DNA from: Castellaniella denitrificans | GTDB taxonomy: Bacteria > Pseudomonadota > Gammaproteobacteria > Burkholderiales > Burkholderiaceae_B | DNA: 64,000 bases | Assembly: GCF_042653765.1 (NCBI RefSeq) | Contig: NZ_JBHSEZ010000004.1 | Location: 1 to 64,000 of the forward strand | Reading direction: 5' to 3' | Part shown: in pieces, positions 54,063-62,010 of the stretch | Layout of the letters: the number at the start of each line of letters is the position of its first letter | Position numbering within the stretch: position 1 is the stretch's first letter | Notes under the pieces: model-generated | The model's database searches: none | What the model was told of the DNA's origin: nothing | What the model saw: the letters and a program-made list of their open reading frames with translations, nothing else | Made by a program: the position numbers and the translations under genes

Positions 54063-54860
54063 TCACCGCTGGACGACCAGATCCAGGATGTAGACCCGGG
54101 ACGAGCGATCGGTCGGGGGATGCGGGTCCGTGAACCGCTTGACCCGCAGGATGGCGTGTTCGCCGTCCCGGTGTTCGTAGCCCTCGATCGGCTGGTACAG
54201 CGTCTGCCAGTCGGCGGCGGGCGGCTGCAGCACGCCCGCGGCGTCGTAGCGGCGCTCGCGCACGCGCAGGCAACGGTGATCGGGGATCAGCGGATGGCTG
54301 CAGGCCACGCGCTCGGGCGCGATTTCCAGGAACACGGTCTCGCCCGGGCCGCCGTAGCGCGTCTCGGGCGTGGGCACGCCCGCGAAGGCCAGCGCGTCCC
54401 CCCCGGCCGTGGTCAGGACCAGCCGGGGCGCTTGCGCCCCGCCCTCGATCCGGGCGGCCAGGCGGCCCTTCAGGCGCGCGGCGATCCCGGCGTCCAGCCG
54501 CATGAGTTCCGGCGCACAGGCCTTCATCGTGGCGGCCAGACCCTCGACCCGCAGGGCGCCGGACTCGAGCGCATAGCCGCCGAACTGGGTGTTGCAGCCC
54601 CCCTGCACGCTCAGGGACCTTCCGGAGAACGACAGGCGCAGCGGCCGTTCCAGCCCCACCCGCAGGGCCTCGATCGGCTTGCCGTGACGGTCCACGGCCC
54701 CGGTCAGGCGCCAGTCGTAGGCGGACAGGGTGGCCTCGTCCAGGGCGGGCGCGGCGCGGTCGGCGGTCACGGCGGCGGATCCCGGGGCGGGTTCATGCGG
54801 CGCCTGAGCGCAGGCGCCGAGCGCCAGGGCCAGGACGGGAACGGCAAACAGTTTTTTCAT
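54063..54860 (-). CDS. META and DUF4377 domain lipoprotein
   Basis: The 265-residue lipoprotein starts MKKLFAVPVLALALGACAQ, with lipobox LALGAC and Cys at about residue 17. The META/HslJ-like domain (about 40-150) has YDWRLTGAVD, LSFSGRSLSVQGGCNTQFGG and a MKACAPELMRLD block. The C-terminal DUF4377 domain (about 165-265) has FLEIAPERVACSH, RCLRVRERRYD, WQTLYQPIEGYEHRDGE and YILDLVVQR. Related proteins are heat- or stress-linked outer-membrane lipoproteins. Role unknown. I chose ATG 54860 because it starts the signal peptide. Confidence 0.87.
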   Translation of the reverse strand: MKKLFAVPVLALALGACAQAPHEPAPGSAAVTADRAAPALDEATLSAYDWRLTGAVDRHGKPIEALRVGLERPLRLSFSGRSLSVQGGCNTQFGGYALESGALRVEGLAATMKACAPELMRLDAGIAARLKGRLAARIEGGAQAPRLVLTTAGGDALAFAGVPTPETRYGGPGETVFLEIAPERVACSHPLIPDHRCLRVRERRYDAAGVLQPPAADWQTLYQPIEGYEHRDGEHAILRVKRFTDPHPPTDRSSRVYILDLVVQR

Positions 54861-54979
54861 AGGGTAAACACTGAGTCGCATCAAACCCCATGATAACAAC
54901 AGGATGCGCCCGTCCCGGCGCCCGGAGCGTCAAGAAAGGTCAATGCCCGGACGGCTGCCCGCCCGGGCGCCCGGACCGC

Positions 54980-56167
54980 TCAAGCTCCGCGCGCCTGCAA
55001 GGCGGCGACGGCGGGCAGCGTCTTGCCTTCCAGGAATTCCAGGAAGGCGCCCCCGCCGGTCGAGATGTAGCCGACCCGGTCGGCGATGCCGAACTTGGCG
55101 ATCGCCGCCAGGGTGTCGCCGCCCCCGGCGATGGAAAAACCGTCGGATTCCGCGATGGCCTGGGCGATGGCCCGGGTGCCACCGGCGAAGGCCTCGAACT
55201 CGAACACCCCGACCGGGCCGTTCCAGACGATGGTGCCGGCCTTGCGCAACTGGGCGGCCAGGGCGGCGGCCGTGCGCGGCCCGATGTCCAGGATCAGGTC
55301 GTCGGGACCGACGTCGGCCGCGTCCTTGACGGTGGCCGGCGCGTCGGCGGCGAAGGCCGGTGCCACCACCACGTCCACGGGGATGGGGACTTCGACGCCG
55401 CGCGCCCGCATGGCGTCCATGACGGCCTTCGCCTGATCGACCTGGTCGGGCTCGGCCAGCGACTTGCCGATGGGCAGGCCGGCGGCCAGCATGAAGGTGT
55501 TGGCGATGCCGCCGCCCACGATCAGCTGATCGACCTTTTCGGCCAGGGACTGCAGGATGGACAGCTTGGTGGAGACCTTCGAGCCGGCGACGATGGCGAC
55601 CATCGGGCGGCGGGGGGACCGCAGCGCCCGGCCCAGGGCGTCCAGCTCGGCTTCCAGCAGCGGGCCGGCGCAGGCCACCGGGGCGTAGCGGGCGATGCCT
55701 TCGGTCGTGGCCTCGGCGCGGTGCGCCGTGCCGAAGGCGTCATTGACGTAGACGTCGCACAGCGCGGCCATGCGGCGCGCCAGTTCGGGATCGTTCTTCT
55801 TTTCGCCGGGGTTGCAGCGGCAGTTTTCCAGCAGCACGACCTCGCCGGGGGCCAGGTCCACGCCGCCGACCCAGTCGGCGACCAGCCGCACCGGCCGGCC
55901 CAGCAGCTCGGCCATGCGCTCGGCGACGGGCCGCAGGGTGTCGTCCGGACCGACCGTGCCTTCCTTGGGGCGGCCCAGGTGCGAGGTCACCATCACGGTG
56001 GCACCCGCATCCAGCGCCAGCCGGATGGCCGGCACCGAGGCCCGGATGCGGGTGTCCTCGGTGATGCGTCCCTGTTCCAGGGGCACGTTCAGGTCGGAGC
56101 GGATGAAGACGCGCTTGCCCTTCAGGGCGCCGGACCGCGCCAGTCCGGAGAGTGTCTGTATGGTCAT
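54980..56167 (-). CDS. pgk: Phosphoglycerate kinase
   Basis: The 395-residue glycolytic enzyme makes ATP from 1,3-bisphosphoglycerate. It has the substrate motif RVFIRSDLNVPLE, TSHLGRPKEG, LLENCRCNPGEKKND, VNDAFGTAHRAEA, and the nucleotide-binding C-terminal segment IVWNGPVGVFEFEAF and SIAGGGDTLAAI. Start ATG 56167. The gap gene lies upstream, 134 bp away, with a strong hairpin in the gap. Confidence 0.96.
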   Translation of the reverse strand: MTIQTLSGLARSGALKGKRVFIRSDLNVPLEQGRITEDTRIRASVPAIRLALDAGATVMVTSHLGRPKEGTVGPDDTLRPVAERMAELLGRPVRLVADWVGGVDLAPGEVVLLENCRCNPGEKKNDPELARRMAALCDVYVNDAFGTAHRAEATTEGIARYAPVACAGPLLEAELDALGRALRSPRRPMVAIVAGSKVSTKLSILQSLAEKVDQLIVGGGIANTFMLAAGLPIGKSLAEPDQVDQAKAVMDAMRARGVEVPIPVDVVVAPAFAADAPATVKDAADVGPDDLILDIGPRTAAALAAQLRKAGTIVWNGPVGVFEFEAFAGGTRAIAQAIAESDGFSIAGGGDTLAAIAKFGIADRVGYISTGGGAFLEFLEGKTLPAVAALQARGA

Positions 56168-56253
56168 GGAGTATTGCCTCGGAAGTCGGTTCAGGGGCGA
56201 AACGCCCAGGCTGGGTGCCCGGCCGGAGCGTCCGCCTTCGCGCGCTCCGGATA

Positions 56254-56285
56254 CGACGCGGGGCGGGTTGCCCCGCCCCGCGTCG
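56254..56285. repeat. 14-bp GC-rich hairpin between gap and pgk
   Basis: Arms 56254-56267 and 56272-56285 are perfectly complementary, with a 4-nt loop. No T-tract follows, so it is likely an RNA processing or stabilising hairpin that sets gap and pgk levels rather than a full terminator. Confidence 0.6.
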
Positions 56286-56301
56286 CCATGCGCCGGATGC
56301 C

Positions 56302-57312
56302 TTACTTGGCGGCCATCAGGGCCACGGTGGTGTCGAGCATGCGGTTGGAGAAGCCCCACTCGTTGTCGTACCAGGAGCCGACCTTGACCAGGGAGCCGGA
56401 CACCTTGGTCAGCGCGGCGTCCACCGTGCTGGAGGCCGGATCGTGGTTGAAGTCGATCGAGACCAGCGGTTCGGTGGTGTAGGCCAGGATGCCCTTGAGC
56501 GGGCCTTCGGAGGCGGCCTTGAGGATGCCGTTGACTTCCTCGACCGTGGTTTCACGCGCGGCCACGAAGGACAGATCGACGATGGACACGTTGATCGTCG
56601 GCACGCGGATCGCGTAGCCGTCGAGCTTGCCGTTCAGTTCGGGCAGCACCAGGCCCACGGCGGCGGCGGCGCCGGTCTTGGTGGGGATCATGCTGTGCGT
56701 GGCCGAGCGCGCGCGGCGCAGGTCGGAGTGGTAGACGTCGGTCAGCACCTGGTCGTTGGTGTAGGCGTGCACGGTGGTCATCAGGCCGTTGACGATGCCC
56801 AGCTTCTGGTGCAGCGGATGGACCAGCGGCGCCAGGCAGTTGGTGGTGCACGAAGCGTTGGAGATGACCGTGTCGGAGGCCTTCAGGACCTGGTGGTTGA
56901 CGCCGTAGACGATGGTGGCGTCGACGTCCTTGCCGCCCGGGGCGGAGATGATGACCTTCTTCGCGCCGCCCTTCAGGTGGGCCGAGGCCTTTTCCTTGGA
57001 GGTGAAGAAGCCCGTGCATTCCAGCACCACGTCCACGCCCAGTTCGCCCCAGGGCAGCTTGGCCGGATCGCGGTCGGCCAGCACGCGGATGCGGTCGCCG
57101 TTGACGACCATGTAGTCGCCGTCGACCTCGACCGTGCCGGGGAAGCGGCCGTGGGCCGTGTCGTAGCGGGTCAGGTGGGCGTTGGTCTTGGGATCGCCCA
57201 GGTCGTTGATGGCGACGATCTGGATGTCGTGCTTCTTGCCGTCTTCGTAGTGGGCACGCAGGATGTTGCGGCCGATGCGGCCGTAGCCGTTGATGGCGAC
57301 GCGGATGGTCAT
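56302..57312 (-). CDS. gap: Glyceraldehyde-3-phosphate dehydrogenase, type I
   Basis: The 336-residue NAD-dependent enzyme has the Rossmann start RVAINGYGRIGRNILRA, the catalytic Cys in SNASCTTNCLAPL (about residue 157), the His motif TTVHAYTNDQ, and the C-terminal WYDNEWGFSNRMLD. The second gene of tkt-gap-pgk, it starts 12 bp after the tkt stop. Confidence 0.97.
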   Translation of the reverse strand: MTIRVAINGYGRIGRNILRAHYEDGKKHDIQIVAINDLGDPKTNAHLTRYDTAHGRFPGTVEVDGDYMVVNGDRIRVLADRDPAKLPWGELGVDVVLECTGFFTSKEKASAHLKGGAKKVIISAPGGKDVDATIVYGVNHQVLKASDTVISNASCTTNCLAPLVHPLHQKLGIVNGLMTTVHAYTNDQVLTDVYHSDLRRARSATHSMIPTKTGAAAAVGLVLPELNGKLDGYAIRVPTINVSIVDLSFVAARETTVEEVNGILKAASEGPLKGILAYTTEPLVSIDFNHDPASSTVDAALTKVSGSLVKVGSWYDNEWGFSNRMLDTTVALMAAK

Positions 57313-57324
57313 GAAGGAGCTCCT

Positions 57325-59370
57325 TTACAAAATCTGCTCGACGACGGCGGCCACGTGGTCGGCCGTCAGCCCGAAATGTTTGAACAGCTCGCCCGCGGGC
57401 GCGGATTCGCCGTAGGTGTCGATGCCCACGACGGCGCCCGTCGTGCCCACGTATTTGTACCAGGTGGCCGTGCCCCCGGCCTCGACGGCCACGCGCGGCA
57501 GGCCCGCCGGCAGTACCGAGTCGCGCCAGGCGGCGTCCTGGGCGTCGAAGACCTGGGTGCAGGGCATGGACACCACGCGGGTCGCCACGCCGCGCGCGGC
57601 CAGGCGGTCCTGGGCCTGCAGGGCGAGCTCGATCTCGGAGCCCGTGGCGATCAGCACGGCGCGCGCGCCCACCATGTCACGCAGCACGTAGCCGCCCCGG
57701 GCGATGGCCTCGGTGGTGGCGGCGTCGCGGGCCACGAAGGGCAGGTTCTGGCGCGACAGCAGCAGCGCCGAGGGCCCGCCGGCGTGGACGGCCATGCCCA
57801 GGCTGGCGGGCCGCGCCAGGGCGGACTGCCAGGCGACCGCCGTTTCGGTCGTGTCGCAGGGCCGCCAGACGTGGAGATTGGGGATCAGGCGCAGGCTGCC
57901 CGCGTGTTCGATCGACTGGTGGGTGGGGCCATCCTCGCCCAGGCCGATGGAGTCGTGGGTGAAGACGTGCACCACGCGCTGCTTCATCAGCGCCGCCATG
58001 CGCAGGGCGTTGCGGGAATAGTCGGAGAAGGTCAGGAAGGTGCCGCCGAAGGGCAGGTAGCCACCGTGCAGGGCGATGCCGTTCATGATGGCCGCCATGC
58101 CGAATTCGCGCACGCCGTAGTTGATGTGGCGTCCGGACCGGGGGCCGCCGGCCGCGCGGCGCACGGCCTCGACGCCCTTCCAGTCGGTGAAGTTGGAACC
58201 GGTCAGGTCGGCCGAGCCGCCCAGGAGTTCCGGCAGGATTTCCGCGAAGGCCGCGATGGCCTGCTGCGAGGCCTTGCGCGACGCGATGGACTCGGCCTTG
58301 TCCTGGGTGGACAGGACGTAGGCGCGGGCGCGTTCAGCGAAATCGGCCGGCAGCTCGCCCGCCATGCGGCGGCACAGTTCCGCGGCCAGTTCGGGGTGGG
58401 CTTCGGCGTAGCGGTCGAAGCGCGACTGCCATTCGGACTGCAGGTCCGCGCCGCGCGCGCGGCCGTCCCAGTAGTCGTAGACTTCGCGCGGGATTTCGAA
58501 GGGCGGATGGTTCCAGCCCATGGCCTTGCGCGCGGCGGCGATCTCGTCGGCCCCCAGGGGCGCGCCATGGACCTTTTCCGTGCCGGCCTTGGTCGGGGCG
58601 CCGCGGCCGATCACGGTGCGGCAGCAGATCAGGGTCGGCCCCCGGCCGGCGGCGGCGTGCGCGCGCGCCTGCACGATGGCGGCGTCGATCGCGTTCATGT
58701 CATGGCCGTCGACCCCGCGCAGGACGTTCCAGCCGTAGGCCTCGAAGCGCGCCGGGGTGTCGTCGGCGAACCAGTCCCGGACCTCGCCGTCGATGGAGAT
58801 GCCGTTGTCGTCGTAGAACACGATCAGGCGCGACAGGCCCAGGGTGCCGGCCAGCGAGCAGGCTTCGTGGGAAATGCCTTCCATCAGGCAGCCGTCGCCG
58901 ACGAAGGCGTAGGTGTCGTGGCCGATCAGTTCGTGTCCCGGGCGATTGAATTCGCCCGCCAGCAGCGCCTGGGCGAGCGCCATGCCGACGGCGTTGGCCA
59001 GGCCCTGGCCCAGCGGACCGGTGGTGGTCTCGACGCCCGGCGTGACCCCGACTTCGGGGTGGCCGGGCGTGCGCGAATGCAGTTGCCGGAACCGGCGCAG
59101 TTCGCCGATCGGCAGGTCGTAGCCGGTGAGGTGCAGCAGGGCGTAGAGCAGCATCGAGCCGTGGCCGTTGGACAGCACGAAGCGGTCGCGGTCGATCCAG
59201 GCCGGGTCGGCCGGGTTGTGGCGCAGGTGCCGCGTCCACAGCACGTGGGCGATGTCGGCCATGCCCATGGGCGCCCCGGGGTGCCCTGAATTGGCTTGTT
59301 GGACGGCATCCATGGCCAGGACGCGAATGGCATCGGCCATGGACGGATCGGGGGCGGGCAAGGCGCTCAT
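57325..59370 (-). CDS. tkt: Transketolase
   Basis: The 681-residue thiamine diphosphate enzyme of the pentose phosphate pathway has DAVQQANSGHPGAPMGMADI, the ThDP motif GDGCLMEGISHEACSLAGTL with the N-x-x-x-x DDN segment (FYDDNGISID), and GLGEDGPTHQSIEH in the pyrimidine-binding domain. The start at 59370 fits; no good Shine-Dalgarno sequence is visible. It heads the tkt-gap-pgk operon and is divergent from rsmE. Confidence 0.96.
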   Translation of the reverse strand: MSALPAPDPSMADAIRVLAMDAVQQANSGHPGAPMGMADIAHVLWTRHLRHNPADPAWIDRDRFVLSNGHGSMLLYALLHLTGYDLPIGELRRFRQLHSRTPGHPEVGVTPGVETTTGPLGQGLANAVGMALAQALLAGEFNRPGHELIGHDTYAFVGDGCLMEGISHEACSLAGTLGLSRLIVFYDDNGISIDGEVRDWFADDTPARFEAYGWNVLRGVDGHDMNAIDAAIVQARAHAAAGRGPTLICCRTVIGRGAPTKAGTEKVHGAPLGADEIAAARKAMGWNHPPFEIPREVYDYWDGRARGADLQSEWQSRFDRYAEAHPELAAELCRRMAGELPADFAERARAYVLSTQDKAESIASRKASQQAIAAFAEILPELLGGSADLTGSNFTDWKGVEAVRRAAGGPRSGRHINYGVREFGMAAIMNGIALHGGYLPFGGTFLTFSDYSRNALRMAALMKQRVVHVFTHDSIGLGEDGPTHQSIEHAGSLRLIPNLHVWRPCDTTETAVAWQSALARPASLGMAVHAGGPSALLLSRQNLPFVARDAATTEAIARGGYVLRDMVGARAVLIATGSEIELALQAQDRLAARGVATRVVSMPCTQVFDAQDAAWRDSVLPAGLPRVAVEAGGTATWYKYVGTTGAVVGIDTYGESAPAGELFKHFGLTADHVAAVVEQIL

Positions 59371-59501
59371 AGGGGTCTTGGGGGCAAGTGCTGCACGACC
59401 GAAGCCATGGCCTCACCGCATACAGAATCACAAAGCCATGGATTTTACCACCCCGCCCGATCCGGTTTATATTCCACGGCACCCGCACAATGGTCATTGC
59501 C

Positions 59502-60224
59502 ATGCCGCCTCCCCGCTTCTTCTGCGAGACACCGCTGGATGCCGGCCGGCGCGTCGAGCTGCCGGACGCCCTGGCGCATCACGCGCTGCGCGTGCTGCGG
59601 CTCGCGGACGGCGCCCCCATCGTCCTGTTCGACGGCCGGGGCGGCCAGTATCCCGCCACGCTGCGGGCCGAAGGCCGGCGCGCCCTGGCCGAACTGGGCG
59701 CGCACGAAACCGTCGAAAGCGAACTGCGCGGGCGGCTGGTCCTGATCCAGGGGCTGGCCTCGGGCGACAAGATGGACTGGGTCGTGGAAAAGGCGGTCGA
59801 GCTGGGCGTGGCCGAACTGCGCCCCGTCGCCGCCGAGCGCAGCGTCCTGCGCCTGTCCGGCCCCCGGCTGGACAAGCGCCTGGACCATTGGCGCGCCATC
59901 GCCCGGGCGGCCTGCGAGCAATGCGGCCGCAACCGGCTGATGGCCGTCCACCCGCCCGCGCCGCTGGCGGCCTGCCTGGAGGCGATCGACGGCCCCGCGC
60001 TGTTCTGCCATCCGGACGGCCCCCTGGACTTCCGCGCGGCCCTGTCCGGGGTGCGGGACAGCCTGGCGCTGATGGTCGGCCCCGAGGGCGGCTGGTCGCC
60101 GGAGGAACTGGCCCTGGCGCGGCGCCGGGGCCTGCTGGGCGCGCGCTTCGGGACGCGGGTGCTGCGCACCGAGACGGCCGGCCTCGCGCTGGCGGCGGCG
60201 GCCACGGCCCTGCTGGACTGGTAG
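59502..60224 (+). CDS. rsmE: 16S rRNA (uracil1498-N3)-methyltransferase RsmE
   Basis: The 240-residue SPOUT-class enzyme methylates U1498 of 16S rRNA. It has an N-terminal PUA-like domain (RFFCETPLDAGRRVELP, HHALRVLRLADGAPIVLFDGRG), KMDWVVEKAVELGVAELRPV and the trefoil-knot SAM site with MVGPEGGWSPEELALA and GTRVLRTETA. ATG 59502 was chosen as it starts the PPPRFF motif; ATG 59490 is 4 codons upstream. TATATT lies about 30 nt upstream. Confidence 0.92.
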   Translation: MPPPRFFCETPLDAGRRVELPDALAHHALRVLRLADGAPIVLFDGRGGQYPATLRAEGRRALAELGAHETVESELRGRLVLIQGLASGDKMDWVVEKAVELGVAELRPVAAERSVLRLSGPRLDKRLDHWRAIARAACEQCGRNRLMAVHPPAPLAACLEAIDGPALFCHPDGPLDFRAALSGVRDSLALMVGPEGGWSPEELALARRRGLLGARFGTRVLRTETAGLALAAAATALLDW

Positions 60225-60251
60225 AAAAAACGGCGCCCGAAAGGGCGCCGT
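60225..60251 (-). terminator. Rho-independent terminator after the barstar-like gene
   Basis: Minus strand: 8-bp stem (60250-60243 with 60238-60231), TTTC loop and six T residues (60230-60225). It ends the maeB-patatin-barstar run and may also act weakly on rsmE from the other side. Confidence 0.85.
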
Positions 60252-60274
60252 GTCATTTCCGGGCCGACAAGAAA

Positions 60275-60736
60275 TCAGGCTTCCTCGCGCCCGGAATACG
60301 GCGTGGGGTCGACGCCCGGCTCGGGGTCGGGATGCGCGCCGGCGTGCTGGATGGCGTAGGCGAAGCGGCGTTCGTTGTTCTGGCCGAATTCCACCACGTC
60401 GTCGCATACGGCCTGGATGGCCCGGGCATCCTCGGCCAGGGCGGGGTCGCCGGAATGCAGGTGCCGGAACCACAGGAACAGGCCTTCCTTCTGGTCCGTC
60501 AGGGTATCGCACAGGCCGTCGTACAGAGCGTCCAGGTTGCCGCCGAAATACTCCGGATAGTCGATGGCCTTGACCACGGCCCGCAGCACGGCGGAACGGT
60601 TGCGGGCCCGGTCGCAATCGACGACGAAAGCCGCCAGGCCGGCCTCGGACGCGGCCGCCAGGGCTTCCTGCTCGCTCACCGCCCGGGCATCCACCACGCC
60701 CTGCGTAAGCATTTTCTTTATCTGGGCCGGACTCAT
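60275..60736 (-). CDS. Barstar-family protein
   Basis: The 153-residue protein has a central barstar-like fold (about residues 36-100) with FVVDCDRARNRSAVLRAV, KAIDYPEYFGGNLDALYDGL and GLFLWFRHL; the YFGGNLDAL stretch is the family hallmark. Barstars inhibit the RNase barnase, but many bacteria have barstar homologues without barnase, and none is seen here. The N-terminus SPAQIKKMLTQGV is a helix outside the fold and the C-terminus is acidic and probably disordered. ATG 60736 overlaps the patatin stop (ATGA). Confidence 0.88.
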   Translation of the reverse strand: MSPAQIKKMLTQGVVDARAVSEQEALAAASEAGLAAFVVDCDRARNRSAVLRAVVKAIDYPEYFGGNLDALYDGLCDTLTDQKEGLFLWFRHLHSGDPALAEDARAIQAVCDDVVEFGQNNERRFAYAIQHAGAHPDPEPGVDPTPYSGREEA

Positions 60737-62010
60737 GCGGACCACTCCTTGAAAAAAGCGATGACTTTTTCAGCCTGGTTCAGACTGTCTGCCCTGCCCA
60801 GCGCGATGAGGCTGCGGGTGTAGCCGGATTCGAACAACAAATAGGACGCCAGCGCGCCGCCCCCCGGCTCGATCCTGCGCGGCGAAACGCCCAGCACGCG
60901 AAACAGGGTGCGCACGGCGCCCGGCAATTCATCCAGATGCTCCAGCGCCAGCTCGTCCAGGGATCGGCTGGGCGCGATCATCAGGGTATGGATGGGTCGC
61001 AGTGAATCGCTTTTTAAACGATTTGCGGGGATTCGTGCAAGCAGCTCATTGATCCGCTCCATGCGCTCCATGTCCATGGACACGCCGTCGAGAAAAATGT
61101 TCGACAGCGTATGCCCGGCGACCTGGGCCAGATTGGGATACGGCGGGTCCAGCTCGCGGACGTCGGGACTGGTTTCGTCCCTGTAGTTGGTGCCGATGAC
61201 GAAGACGCGCTCGGCCCCCAGGTGGATGGCCGGGCTGATCGGCGCCAGCTGGCGCATCGAGCCGTCCCCGCACCAGAGCGTGTGGCCGCCCATCAGAATG
61301 GCGCGGGCGGGGAAGACGAAGGGGATGGCGCTGGAGGCCATCAGGTGGTCCACGCCGATGGAGCACGCCACGGCCCGCCGCAGGGTGCGCGACCAGGGCT
61401 GGATGCACTGCCTGGCCTGGTAGAAAGTGAGGTGCTCGCCCGTGGTGTAGGCCGTCGCCGTGATGGCCAGGGCGCTCAGGTGGCCGCGGTCCAGGTTGGT
61501 CTGCAGGCGGGGAAAGCTGAGCGAGCAGCCCAGCAGGCCGGCCAGGGGCTCGTTGTCCAGCAGGGAATGCGGCGCGTAGCGGGACAGCTGCGGCCGGATC
61601 CAGCCCAGGCTCAGCATGCCCAGCCATTGCAGGCCGGTGCGCATCAGCCGCGGAGCGTCCGAGTAATAGATGTCCCGGGTATGCAGCGCCTGCCACAGGG
61701 CGCACAGGTGCTCGACGGCGCGATGCGGCTGGTGGGCGCGGCAGGCCAGGGCGGCGGCGTTGATGGCCCCCGCCGAGGTGCCGCAGACGATGTCGAAGGG
61801 ATTGCGGAAGCCCGGCCGGCGGTCCGGATTCAGCAGTTCCAGCACGCCCGAGAGCACGCCGGCCTGGTAGGCGGCGCGGGCGCCGCCCCCGGTCAGGACC
61901 AGCCCGATCCGGGGCCGCCCGCCCGCCACACCGCCAGGAACGGCGGGCGGCGCGCCGGGCACGGGCCGCTGGCCGGGCGCTTCCCTAGGCGTGGCGCGGC
62001 TTGTTGGCAT
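60733..62010 (-). CDS. Patatin-like phospholipase
   Basis: The 425-residue acyl hydrolase has an oxyanion-hole motif GLVLTGGGARAAYQAG (about residues 35-50), a nucleophile elbow GTSAGAINAAA and the catalytic Asp in WCGDGSMRQ. C-terminal to it are FVIGTNYRDE and DGVSMDMERMERINELL. The first 30 residues are Pro/Gly-rich without a signal peptide, so it is probably cytosolic or peripheral. The frame starts inside maeB (26-bp overlap). A later start would still retain the catalytic domain. The barstar-like gene overlaps its stop. Confidence 0.92.
   Translation of the reverse strand: MPTSRATPREAPGQRPVPGAPPAVPGGVAGGRPRIGLVLTGGGARAAYQAGVLSGVLELLNPDRRPGFRNPFDIVCGTSAGAINAAALACRAHQPHRAVEHLCALWQALHTRDIYYSDAPRLMRTGLQWLGMLSLGWIRPQLSRYAPHSLLDNEPLAGLLGCSLSFPRLQTNLDRGHLSALAITATAYTTGEHLTFYQARQCIQPWSRTLRRAVACSIGVDHLMASSAIPFVFPARAILMGGHTLWCGDGSMRQLAPISPAIHLGAERVFVIGTNYRDETSPDVRELDPPYPNLAQVAGHTLSNIFLDGVSMDMERMERINELLARIPANRLKSDSLRPIHTLMIAPSRSLDELALEHLDELPGAVRTLFRVLGVSPRRIEPGGGALASYLLFESGYTRSLIALGRADSLNQAEKVIAFFKEWSA

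Noticed and set aside
56152..59289. Plus-strand open frame of 1045 codons
   Set aside because: It is antisense to gap and tkt; composition is typical of shadow frames and no motif is visible.
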